Origin: Bacillota bacterium
GTDB taxonomy: Bacteria; Bacillota; Clostridia; Acetivibrionales; DSM-1351
NCBI GenBank assembly: GCA_023412275.1
Contig: JAEYNY010000201.1
Coordinates: forward strand, 1 to 58,184
DNA: 58,184 nt
Direction: 5' to 3'
Shown: one piece after another, positions 42,479 through 50,843 of the stretch
Layout of the letters: every line of letters begins with the position of its first letter
Numbering within the stretch: position 1 is the first letter of the stretch
The notes under the pieces: generated by a model
The model's database searches: none
The model's input: only the letters and a program-made list of their open reading frames with translations
Told to the model about the DNA's origin: nothing
Program-made: the position numbers and the translations under genes

Positions 42479-44137
42479 GTGATAAAATTGAGTTTAGTTA
42501 TAAAACAATTTGAAGTACAAGGTAAAAAAAGAGATGCATATATCCTTACTCCCAATAAAGAATGGGATAATTTAACCAAACCATCTTCAATAATGATTCT
42601 ACGTCCTTCAACAGATGAAGCCTCAGTTTACGAACTTATTAAAGCGGGTTTGTATGAGTTGGGTGAAAAATATAATATTCTGTTTGTTTTCCCCAATCCC
42701 AGTGAATGTGATAACGATATCGCTTTTTTAGAAACCTTAAACAGGGAAATCTCATTTGGGATAATAGATGGAAAGTGGAGTGTAATGAATGATGTCCATT
42801 ATGTTATAGGCTTAGGCTCCGGAGTAGACTTGGCCCTTGAATTCACATCAATTCACCCGGAAACTACTGCAGCCGTAGCCCTTATCGGAGGTACTACACT
42901 ACCGGAAACAAGCAGTAACGGTAGTACAGCTATGCCAGCAATTCTTTTCAACTGTCCGGACACTATTGTTTCATATTATAAAAGCTTAAATAAGTCAGAT
43001 TTAGAAACATCCTTGGGTGCTTTAGGCACCATGTATATCAACGGTTTAAACCCTTATCATAAAGTAATTAATATTACCCATGAAAATACAAATAAATTAA
43101 CCAAGTCTAAAATGAGAGAAATATGGTTCGATTTATTTTATACTGTAAGACGGATAAATACCTGTGAGAAAGGTAATATTTTTGAGCGAATTTGTTTTGA
43201 AAATTGCCATTTTGAAAAGCATCTTGATGACCGTTCTCTCGGCGATAATGACGGTTTGGCTCACACCTGGCTGGAACATGTTCCCCAATGTGTTCTCGAT
43301 AATCCGTCCAAGCCTGTACCTCTTGTAATTTTCAGCCATGGTGCTTTTGATAATCCAATGAAAGCAGCCGACATGAGCAAATGGCATGAAATCGGTGAAA
43401 AAGAAGGCTTTATTACTGTATATCCACTAGCTAGTAATGGAATAAATTTTAATCTAAATCTGGATGAATCAGCACCTAGTGATGTAGAATTCTATCTGGC
43501 CTTGATAAAATATATAAAAGGTAAGTATCCCATTGACAGCTCAAGAGTTTATCTGTCAGGCTTTTCAAATGGCGCAGGAATGTCTCAGGTAATGGCAATG
43601 CTGCACCCTGAATTGATAGCTGCTATTGCTCCAATTGATAGTATGTGGCCATACACTATACCCGGTCCTTTTGACCAGGAGAATTTCAGTCTGGAAAAAA
43701 ATCTGCGTCCTATATCAATTGGACTTGAACTCCAAAAGAAACACAACTACCGTATGCCGGTCTGGTACGTCTATGGAACCCGCGAAATGGAATATCCTAT
43801 ATATAAGGGGTTGGGTCAGCAATACCAGTATGATGCGTGGAAACAGTATAACAACATACCGGTTCTTGAAACACCTGAAAAGCCTCTTGATACCGAATGC
43901 AGCATTGGTGTAGAAAGCGAAACTGTTGAAGTGCTTTATCCATGTAAACAATATCCTGATTATAAATACTCCATACATAAATTTTATAGTAGTGACACTA
44001 ATGAAAATTACTACAACTTTGTATTAGCACATGGTAAAGCCCACGATGTCCATATTGTTGACGCTGAACTTGCTTGGCAGTTTATTTCCGGATTCAGCAG
44101 AAACCCGGACGGTTCATTGAAACAACAGTCACAATAG
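42479..44137 (+). CDS. Intracellular esterase with two alpha/beta-hydrolase domains (PHB-depolymerase/CE1-like)
   Basis: A 552-residue protein without signal peptide. Residues 1-240 form a hydrolase-like domain whose nucleophile elbow is degenerate (VIGLGSGVDLA, not GxSxG). Residues 270-540 form a second domain with VIFSHGAFDNP (oxyanion region), LSGFSNGAGMSQ (nucleophile Ser near 364) and a likely catalytic His in the AHGKAHDVHIV end. This is the LpqC/PHB-depolymerase-like branch related to feruloyl and acetyl esterases. The first domain may be a regulatory or binding remnant of a duplication. GTG start; ATG and TTG alternatives lie close by, so the start is uncertain. It precedes a secreted CE1 esterase and LacI. 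Confidence 0.78.
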   Translation: MIKLSLVIKQFEVQGKKRDAYILTPNKEWDNLTKPSSIMILRPSTDEASVYELIKAGLYELGEKYNILFVFPNPSECDNDIAFLETLNREISFGIIDGKWSVMNDVHYVIGLGSGVDLALEFTSIHPETTAAVALIGGTTLPETSSNGSTAMPAILFNCPDTIVSYYKSLNKSDLETSLGALGTMYINGLNPYHKVINITHENTNKLTKSKMREIWFDLFYTVRRINTCEKGNIFERICFENCHFEKHLDDRSLGDNDGLAHTWLEHVPQCVLDNPSKPVPLVIFSHGAFDNPMKAADMSKWHEIGEKEGFITVYPLASNGINFNLNLDESAPSDVEFYLALIKYIKGKYPIDSSRVYLSGFSNGAGMSQVMAMLHPELIAAIAPIDSMWPYTIPGPFDQENFSLEKNLRPISIGLELQKKHNYRMPVWYVYGTREMEYPIYKGLGQQYQYDAWKQYNNIPVLETPEKPLDTECSIGVESETVEVLYPCKQYPDYKYSIHKFYSSDTNENYYNFVLAHGKAHDVHIVDAELAWQFISGFSRNPDGSLKQQSQ

Positions 44138-44144
44138 GTAATAA

Positions 44145-44161
44145 TGTAAAACATTTTTACA
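44145..44161. promoter_or_regulatory. Small perfect palindrome upstream of the CE1 esterase
   Basis: TGTAAAA and TTTTACA flank a 3-base centre (CAT). It lies between the two esterase genes, 70 bases before the second. Possibly an operator; unlike the site at 42387. Confidence 0.3.
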
Positions 44162-44232
44162 ATAATTTATAATTTACCACTTTCCCAGCCAAAAGGCTGA
44201 AATGGAAACATTTTAAAAGGAGGAAGTATTTT

Positions 44233-46290
44233 ATGGGTAAGAAAAAATCACTAAAACGCTTTATTACTGTGCTAGCTGTTTTCTCAATGGTATTTACGAA
44301 TTTTATTGGTTCGTGGTCCGGTGTCTCTGCAGCTGCAGTAAAAGGTAATCCTGCATTTAAACAGGCCGCTAAAGATCTGACCGTCGGGCAAACCTTTACT
44401 TTTGATATTGTCAACAAGCAGACAGGCGCAACTTACCAATGGAGCAGCAGTAACAAGTCAATTGCTACAGTAACTCAGAAAGGGCAAGTTAAGGCAATCG
44501 CAGTGGGCACTGCAACAATTTCCTGCAAAATAACTAAAAACAAAAAGGCTACAACTCTTAAGGCAAAAGTTGTTGTTAAAAAGGCAACTCCTAAGCCTCC
44601 ACAACCGGCAAAAGTACCGGTTGATAAGAATGGATTTGATTCCAAATGTAGAATGGTTGCTTACTTTGGATCACCTGTGATTGACGGTAAAATAGATGGT
44701 GCTTGGAGCAAAGCACAAGTAGTTACACCTAAATTCGTAACACCTAATATGACTACAAAAGCTACTTTCAAAGCTTTATGGGATGATAACGCTCTGTATG
44801 TACTTGCAGAAGTAAAAGATAAAGACTTAAGCGTAAAATCCGGCACCCCATATATGCATGATTCTATGGAAATCTTCTTGGATGAAAACAACAATAAGAC
44901 TCAAGAATATGGCCTTGATGACTTACACTTCAGAGTTAATTGTGAAAATTCTCAATCAGTAGATACCGGAGACATCGGCAGATTCTATACAGCTACTACT
45001 AAAGTGAAGGATGGATACATAGTAGAAGCCAGAGTTGCTTTAAAAACTAAACCGGCAAACAACAAGGTAATGGGAATAGAACTACAGATTAACGATGCAA
45101 AAGATACTGATAGAATCGGTACTATTAATGTTTTTGATTCCACTGGAAGTGCATGGAACGACACTACTAAATTCGGTGAAGTATTGCTTACAGGCAAGGC
45201 TAATGGAGCAGTAAGTGGACTAAATCCATATGATCTCATAAAATTAATAGAAAGCACTCAAAAAATTGATTTCACACTGTATAAAAATGCAAATATAGTT
45301 AAAGACGCTGTTATAGCTGCTCAAAAAGTAGTTGCAGATAAAAAAGCTACTCAGAAACAAATTGATGCTCAATATTCTGCAATAACAGCAGCAATCGGTA
45401 AATTAGTTCTTACTGATGAAGCTGCAAATGAAAAATACTTTAAAGCAGTTCCGGATAAGTATAGAACAGAAGCTGATAAACAGGGTACTATTGTTAGCTT
45501 AGAGTACTCAGCTGATAATTTGAAGAACGGAACAGACCTTAAGAAGATGAATGTTTATCTTCCTTACGGTTACGATGCTTCCGATAAGAGCAAAAAATAT
45601 AACGTTTTATATTTGATGCACGGCGGCGGCGAGAATGAAAACCTCATCTTTGGCGGACCTGGTCAAAACAAAGAAATGAAGAAAATCATAGACAATATGA
45701 TTGCAAATGGTGATATTGAACCGCTTATTGTTGTAACACCTACATTTTACGGTGGAAAAGACGATACTGCACTCTTCCATGAAGAATTAATGAAAAATGT
45801 TGTTCCTCTGGTAGAAACTACTTACAATACATACGCAAAATCAGCTTCTTTAGCAGATTTGAAAGCTTCTAGAGAGCATAGAGCATTCGGCGGATTTTCA
45901 ATGGGTTCAGTAACTACCTGGTATACATTTATTAATTGTCTTGACTATTTCAAATATTATATGCCATTGAGTGGAGACTGTTGGGTGTTAGGTGATAAAG
46001 CCGGAAGTGAAAAGGCAACATTAACAGCTGAATATCTTGCAAAGGTTGTAAAAGATTCCGGATATACTCCACAAGATTTTTACCTATTCTGTGCTACAGG
46101 CAGTTTGGATATTGCATATCCTAACTTGAAACCTCAGGTAGATGCTATGAAGCAATTGAAGGATACCTTTATTTACTCATCTGATATAAATAAAGGAAAC
46201 TTCTATTTCATAGTAAGCGATGGTGGAACACATGCTTGGAATTGGGTAAATCAATATATTTATGACATCTTACCTGATTTATTTAAATAG
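44233..46290 (+). CDS. Secreted CE1-family esterase with Big2- and CBM9-like domains
   Basis: A 685-residue secreted enzyme, probably a feruloyl or acetyl-xylan esterase. A signal peptide (MGKKKSLKRF... to VSAAA, residues 1-35) is followed by a bacterial Ig-like (Big2) domain (about 40-115, SSNKSIATVTQKGQVKAIAV), a Pro-rich linker, a CBM9-like domain (about 145-320, IDGKIDGAW, LWDDNALYVLAEV), a helical spacer (340-395), and the CE1 hydrolase (420-685). The hydrolase has LYLMHGGGENE, GGFSMGSVTT with the Ser nucleophile and SDGGTHAWNW with the His. No dockerin is seen, so it is free or wall-bound. ATG start with AAAAGGAGGAAG. Confidence 0.9.
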   Translation: MGKKKSLKRFITVLAVFSMVFTNFIGSWSGVSAAAVKGNPAFKQAAKDLTVGQTFTFDIVNKQTGATYQWSSSNKSIATVTQKGQVKAIAVGTATISCKITKNKKATTLKAKVVVKKATPKPPQPAKVPVDKNGFDSKCRMVAYFGSPVIDGKIDGAWSKAQVVTPKFVTPNMTTKATFKALWDDNALYVLAEVKDKDLSVKSGTPYMHDSMEIFLDENNNKTQEYGLDDLHFRVNCENSQSVDTGDIGRFYTATTKVKDGYIVEARVALKTKPANNKVMGIELQINDAKDTDRIGTINVFDSTGSAWNDTTKFGEVLLTGKANGAVSGLNPYDLIKLIESTQKIDFTLYKNANIVKDAVIAAQKVVADKKATQKQIDAQYSAITAAIGKLVLTDEAANEKYFKAVPDKYRTEADKQGTIVSLEYSADNLKNGTDLKKMNVYLPYGYDASDKSKKYNVLYLMHGGGENENLIFGGPGQNKEMKKIIDNMIANGDIEPLIVVTPTFYGGKDDTALFHEELMKNVVPLVETTYNTYAKSASLADLKASREHRAFGGFSMGSVTTWYTFINCLDYFKYYMPLSGDCWVLGDKAGSEKATLTAEYLAKVVKDSGYTPQDFYLFCATGSLDIAYPNLKPQVDAMKQLKDTFIYSSDINKGNFYFIVSDGGTHAWNWVNQYIYDILPDLFK

Positions 46291-46344
46291 AATAATTACA
46301 TATCTCCTCACCTAATATGTAATTCATAAGTTGTAAAAGAAATG

Positions 46345-46378
46345 AGAAAAAGCACCCCTAATAAGGGTGCTTTTTCGT
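46345..46378 (+). terminator. Terminator after the CE1 esterase
   Basis: GAAAAAGCACCC (46345-46356) pairs with GGGTGCTTTTTC (46365-46376). Confidence 0.85.
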
Positions 46379-46470
46379 AAAGATAATCCTCCATCTTAAA
46401 TATTCCTTTTAATTTACTTTAACTTGAACAATATGATAATATGTTAATATATAATCCTTAGGAGTGTACT

Positions 46471-47514
46471 ATGTCTAATGCAAATATTAAATTAATTGCT
46501 GAAAAAACACATCTTTCACCGGGTACTGTTTCCATTGTTCTTAATGGACGCGGTGACAAAATGCGCATTTCAGAAAAAACTCAGAACCGGGTATGGGAAG
46601 AAGCAAAATTATTGGGCTATAAGCCGAATATATACGCAAGACGCTTGCGAAATCAGTCATCAGGTGATTCTGCTGCAATTATTGGTATTCTTTGGCCATC
46701 TGTATATTCTTCAGAATTGATTGTAAGCTTCTTTGATGGAATTCAGAATAGCATTTTAAATGATAAATTAAACGTAGAGGTTGTGTTTAAACCTTATCAA
46801 TATTCGGAAATTAGCAAAATGGAAGATATATTTAAAAATCAGTTGTTTAACGGAGTAATAATTGTTGGAGCCTCTGATAGCGATGTTGATTACTTATATA
46901 AGATAAACTCCACAATGCCTATAATATTGTTTAACAGGCAAAATGATAAATATGGCACAGTGTGCATTGACAATTACACTACAGGTGAAAAAGTGTCCCG
47001 ACTACTCGCTGCAAGAGGCCATAAAAAAGCAGGTTTAATTTGTCCCAATCTTTTATCACGGAATTTCAGTATGAGAAGAACAGGCTTTTTGGATGGATGC
47101 CAAAAAAACGGAATTACTGTACTACCGGAGCACATTATTACTGAAACCCTTGACTTAGAAGGTGGTTATCGTAGTGGAGAAAAGCTTTTGAGGTCAAAGC
47201 CACTTCCTTCCGCACTTTTTTTACTTGTATCCGGCTACAGCCACGAGGTCTACTCGGTTTTTCAAAAAAATGGAGTGCGTATTCCGGAGGACATTGAAAT
47301 TATAGGTTGCTCTGACATCGTATCCAGCAGAATTTTAAAACCAAGTATGACAGTTATAGATTTACCAATACAGAAAATGGTAAAGAAGAGTCTACAGCTT
47401 ATCCTAGATATGATAAACGGGTATATACAAGAACCCCACAATATCTTTGAGGAGGCGCATTTTATATTTCGTGAGAGCTGCGGAGGTTTTCCTGACCCTG
47501 AACCGGTTACTTAA
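46471..47514 (+). CDS. LacI-family transcriptional regulator
   Basis: A 347-residue regulator with an N-terminal helix-turn-helix (IKLIAEKTHLSPGTVSIVLN, residues 6-25, then the hinge-side RLRNQ near 60) and a periplasmic-binding-protein-like effector domain ending in the usual IDLPIQKMVKKSLQLILDM. It most likely senses a plant-wall sugar and controls the esterase genes upstream; an operator-like site at 42387 supports this. ATG start with AGGAGTGTACT. Transcribed separately after a terminator. Confidence 0.9.
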   Translation: MSNANIKLIAEKTHLSPGTVSIVLNGRGDKMRISEKTQNRVWEEAKLLGYKPNIYARRLRNQSSGDSAAIIGILWPSVYSSELIVSFFDGIQNSILNDKLNVEVVFKPYQYSEISKMEDIFKNQLFNGVIIVGASDSDVDYLYKINSTMPIILFNRQNDKYGTVCIDNYTTGEKVSRLLAARGHKKAGLICPNLLSRNFSMRRTGFLDGCQKNGITVLPEHIITETLDLEGGYRSGEKLLRSKPLPSALFLLVSGYSHEVYSVFQKNGVRIPEDIEIIGCSDIVSSRILKPSMTVIDLPIQKMVKKSLQLILDMINGYIQEPHNIFEEAHFIFRESCGGFPDPEPVT

Positions 47515-47522
47515 AAATAGAT

Positions 47523-47948
47523 TTACTTCTTTTTTATAACATAGGTAAACTTCCACACCGCCGAATTACCTGAATACCTTCCTCTGTTTTCAATAACTGT
47601 AACATTAGATGTATACTTAGCGCTTGTGTTTGCTTTTAATTTGCTTACTGAAACCGTGAGAGTCTTACTCCCATAGTCGGGGTAAGTGTCATCTTCTTCT
47701 GCCGATGAAACAATGGTAATCTTTCCATTTGGTGTTGTTGATATCTCTAAGGTTTGTCCCTCGTAAATTGCCTTTTTATTAACTGTAGCACCATATCCCC
47801 ATTCATTGCCTACATGATTGTTTTCTACGCAAACAACAGATTGCAACGTTACCTTTACTTTGGTATTTGAAGCACCGTAGGCCCCACTTGGAAAAAATGA
47901 TAATGTGAATATTATTATTAATAATAAACTGATAACCCTTTTGTTCAA
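47523..47948 (-). CDS. Secreted hypothetical protein, 141 aa
   Basis: A signal peptide is clear (MNKRVISLLLIIIFTLSFF, cut near GAYGA at about residue 26). The mature part of about 115 residues is rich in Thr, Ser and Val with alternating strands, suggesting an all-beta domain; it has a single Cys. I recognise no family. TTG start with GGGGTTGATTATAC. Converges with the LacI gene, 8 bases apart. A surface-exposed or substrate-binding role would fit the neighbourhood but is not shown. Confidence 0.65.
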   Translation of the reverse strand: MNKRVISLLLIIIFTLSFFPSGAYGASNTKVKVTLQSVVCVENNHVGNEWGYGATVNKKAIYEGQTLEISTTPNGKITIVSSAEEDDTYPDYGSKTLTVSVSKLKANTSAKYTSNVTVIENRGRYSGNSAVWKFTYVIKKK

Positions 47949-48114
47949 GTATAATCAACCCCATTCTTCAAAATAATCTGTTAATATCCAAATTATAACA
48001 TATTTATTACTAATTAGTAAACTTTTCCCAGTTAACTGTTATTTTAACCTATCATTATTCCACAATGAATATATTAATTCTAAAAACAGATAATAATTTT
48101 GGAGGTGAGTTATT

Positions 48115-48366
48115 ATGAATCAGAAAATAGCGATCGAACCAAATTTGACTCCTATCAAGGACTATTTGACTAAAAAAGGGTACACAGTTGAAAATATGGA
48201 CTATGGACAAGGTGCTACAAAAAATAATTATGATGCAATTATAGTTGCGGGTGTAGAAACTAATATAATGGGAATACAGGATACAAGCAGCAAAGCCATT
48301 GTAATAAATGCTGACGGTATGACAGAAGAGCAGGTATATCAGGAACTTCAAAGCAGATTACATTAA
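48115..48366 (+). CDS. UPF0180 (YkuS-like) small protein
   Basis: An 83-residue cytosolic protein matching the UPF0180/YkuS pattern: IAIEPNLTPIKDYLTKKGY at the N-terminus, then DAIIVAGVETNIMGIQD and a closing EEQVYQELQSRL helix. The family is common in spore-forming Firmicutes and has no known function. ATG start with GGAGGTGAGTTATT. Followed by a terminator shared with the ara operon. Confidence 0.85.
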   Translation: MNQKIAIEPNLTPIKDYLTKKGYTVENMDYGQGATKNNYDAIIVAGVETNIMGIQDTSSKAIVINADGMTEEQVYQELQSRLH

Positions 48367-48372
48367 ACAAAC

Positions 48373-48408
48373 AAAAACCCCAATACCTCTAAGGTATTGG
48401 GGTTTTTG
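48373..48408. terminator. Bidirectional terminator between the UPF0180 gene and araD
   Basis: A perfect 16-base-pair stem, AAAAACCCCAATACCT (48373-48388) with its complement at 48392-48407, flanked by A- and T-runs, ends two converging transcripts. Confidence 0.92.
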
Positions 48409-48428
48409 CTCGTTGATAACATTATATT

Positions 48429-49118
48429 CTATTTTTGTCCGTAATAAGCTTTAGGTCCGTGCTTTCTCATAAAGTGCTTGTCAAGGAGCACCTGCGGCAT
48501 AGGAGTTACATTGGGGTTCAGTTGTCTGCACTGAATAGCCATCATAGCTACTTCCTCTAAAACAACAGAATTATGAACCGATTCCGCTGCACTTTTTCCC
48601 CATGTAAAAGGTGCATGATTTTTTACGAGTACGGCAGGGATATAGTTTGGATTTAAATCTTTAAAAGCCTCTATTATCACCGTTCCGGTATTTGCTTCAT
48701 AATCAGACTCAATCTCAACCTTTGTCATTTCCCGAGTACATGGGATCTCACCATAAAAGTAATCAGCATGAGTAGTCCCGTAAGCAGGAATCCCCATACC
48801 AGCCTGTGCAAAAGCAGTTGCCCATCTGGAGTGGGTGTGGGTTACACCTCCTATTTCGGGAAAAGCATTATACAAGGCTACATGTGTCGGTGCATCAGAA
48901 GATGGCTTCAATTTACCTTCCACCACTTTACCTGTAAGGTCGATTAATACGATATCTTCAGCGGTCATAACGTCGTACTCAACGCCACTTGGTTTTATTG
49001 CAATCAATCCGCTTTCTCTGTCAATACCGCTTACATTTCCCCAGGTGTATGTTACAAGTCCTTTTTTAGGCAGTTCCAGATTAGCTTCCAGCACTGCTTG
49101 TTTAAGTTGTTCCAACAT
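48429..49118 (-). CDS. araD: L-ribulose-5-phosphate 4-epimerase
   Basis: Turns L-ribulose-5-phosphate into D-xylulose-5-phosphate, entry to the pentose phosphate pathway. The 229-residue class II aldolase-fold protein has TWGNVSGIDRESGLIAIKPSG near residue 26, zinc ligands in GVTHTHSRWATAFA (HxH near 95) and a further His in VLVKNHAPFTWG near 170. ATG start. Last gene of the operon, 43 bases after the kinase. Confidence 0.94.
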   Translation of the reverse strand: MLEQLKQAVLEANLELPKKGLVTYTWGNVSGIDRESGLIAIKPSGVEYDVMTAEDIVLIDLTGKVVEGKLKPSSDAPTHVALYNAFPEIGGVTHTHSRWATAFAQAGMGIPAYGTTHADYFYGEIPCTREMTKVEIESDYEANTGTVIIEAFKDLNPNYIPAVLVKNHAPFTWGKSAAESVHNSVVLEEVAMMAIQCRQLNPNVTPMPQVLLDKHFMRKHGPKAYYGQK

Positions 49119-49160
49119 ATTTTTTTACCTCATAAAATCAATTATTCCAATTAAACTATA

Positions 49161-50768
49161 TCAGTTCAAAGAGTCTACTGCGGCTCTTTCAATATCCAAG
49201 CCCTTTGCGTACCGTTTCATAAATTCGTTGAAACCGTCAACATCCTTTGGATCAGGCTGTATAGTTTCACCTTGGCTTTCCCCAAATGCATTTTGTTCTA
49301 GAAAATCTCCCAAGGACTGTGAGCCTTTTTTATTAATCATATACGAAGCGAGCAGCGCAATACCCCATGCTCCGCCTTCGCCCGCAGTCTTCATAACTGA
49401 CACGGGAACATTAAAGGCAGCCGCCATAATCTTCTGTCCTACTTCCTTTGTCTTAAAGAATCCTCCGTGTCCGGTAATACCATCAACTTTAACAGCTTCC
49501 TTTTGGAAAAGGATATCAAGCCCGGTTTTCAAAGCACCAAGAGATGTAAACAAATTGACTCTGATAAAGTTAGCCAAATTAAAATTACTGTTGGATGAAC
49601 GAACCACCATAGGACGTCCCTCTTCAAAATGAGTAATATGTTCACCTGAAATATAACCGTACGCAAGCAAACCTCCGCAATCGGGATCACCTTGAAGTGC
49701 CAATCCCAGCAGAGTATCATATAGCTGTGGCTTTTTCACGTCAAAGCCCAAGGCCTTAACTGCCTCAGCAAATATATTCATCCATGCATCATAATCAGAT
49801 GTACAATTATTTGAATGAACCATTCCCACAAGACTTCCGTCAGGTGTAGTCACCAGGTCAATCTCCGGATACACCTTGGATAATTCTTTTTCGAGTACAA
49901 CCATAGCAAAAACTGAAGTCCCGGCAGATACATTTCCTGTGCGGACTGCTACGCTATTGGTGGCAACCATTCCGGTACCCGCATCACCCTCAGGAGGGCA
50001 AAGAGGGATACCTGCTTGAAGCTCACCGGTAACATCAAGGAGCTTTGCTCCTGCTTCTGTCAATTTACCTGCTTCTGTACCCGCAACTAAAACCTTTGGA
50101 AGAATGTTTTCAAGCTTCCATGAAAAATTACGGCTGCCGTTAGCCTCATTAAACTGCTTAATCATATTTGAATTAAAGTCTTTTGTATTTAAGTCAATTG
50201 GGAAAACACCTGATGCCTCTCCGACACCAAGGACTTTTTCTCCTGTCAACTTCCAGTGTATATATCCGGCCAAAGTAGTCATAAAATCAACACCGGATAC
50301 ATGCTCTTCATTGTTCAGTATAGCTTGGTAAAGATGGGCAATGCTCCATCTCTGAGGAATCGGGTAACTAAACAGTTTGGTAAGTTCTTCAGATGCCTGT
50401 GCAGTTATAGTGTTACGCCATGTTCTGAAAGGTGTCAGAAGGTTTCCTTCCTTGTCAAAAACCATATAGCCGTGCATCATTCCACTAAATCCGATAGCAC
50501 CGGTTGTTTTTAACCCTACACCGAACTTCTCCTTAACTTCTTTAATCATTTCCTGATAGCTGCTCTGAACACCCTTCCAGATATTCTCCAAGCTGTAAGT
50601 CCAAATGTTATTGATATAACTGTTTTCCCAGTCATGACTGCCGGATGCGATAGGTGCATTATCTGCACCTATCAATACCGTTTTTATTCTGGTTGATCCG
50701 AGTTCAATCCCAATTGTTGTCTGTCCGTTAATAATAGCATTTCGACCGTCATTTAGTTCATGCGTCAT
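49161..50768 (-). CDS. L-ribulokinase-type FGGY carbohydrate kinase
   Basis: Probably phosphorylates L-ribulose for AraD. FGGY kinase of 535 residues: TIGIELGSTRIKTVLIGADN near the N-terminus (phosphate 1), FSGMMHGYMVFD, CPPEGDAGTGMVATNSV mid-protein and GHGGFFKTKEVGQKIMAAAF, then AGEGGAWGIALLASY at the C-terminus (adenosine site). By sequence it looks closer to xylulokinase-like members than to classical AraB, so the sugar is inferred from araD and AraR. An ATG nine codons upstream is in frame, but GAGGGGG sits 7 bases before the ATG at 50768. Confidence 0.85.
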   Translation of the reverse strand: MTHELNDGRNAIINGQTTIGIELGSTRIKTVLIGADNAPIASGSHDWENSYINNIWTYSLENIWKGVQSSYQEMIKEVKEKFGVGLKTTGAIGFSGMMHGYMVFDKEGNLLTPFRTWRNTITAQASEELTKLFSYPIPQRWSIAHLYQAILNNEEHVSGVDFMTTLAGYIHWKLTGEKVLGVGEASGVFPIDLNTKDFNSNMIKQFNEANGSRNFSWKLENILPKVLVAGTEAGKLTEAGAKLLDVTGELQAGIPLCPPEGDAGTGMVATNSVAVRTGNVSAGTSVFAMVVLEKELSKVYPEIDLVTTPDGSLVGMVHSNNCTSDYDAWMNIFAEAVKALGFDVKKPQLYDTLLGLALQGDPDCGGLLAYGYISGEHITHFEEGRPMVVRSSNSNFNLANFIRVNLFTSLGALKTGLDILFQKEAVKVDGITGHGGFFKTKEVGQKIMAAAFNVPVSVMKTAGEGGAWGIALLASYMINKKGSQSLGDFLEQNAFGESQGETIQPDPKDVDGFNEFMKRYAKGLDIERAAVDSLN

Positions 50769-50843
50769 TGTCTTCCCCCTCATGTAGTCATCCATACTTA
50801 TTCACTGAATCTAATAGGATGTCATTCAGATTAACATAAATTT

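Noticed and set aside
44233..46290. Dockerin domain in the CE1 esterase
   Set aside because: No duplicated calcium-loop repeat of dockerin type is present; the helical spacer at residues 340-395 only superficially suggests a repeat.
48835..49632. 265-codon plus-strand frame across araD and the kinase
   Set aside because: Antisense to two well-supported genes and spanning their junction; Ser/Pro-rich shadow composition.
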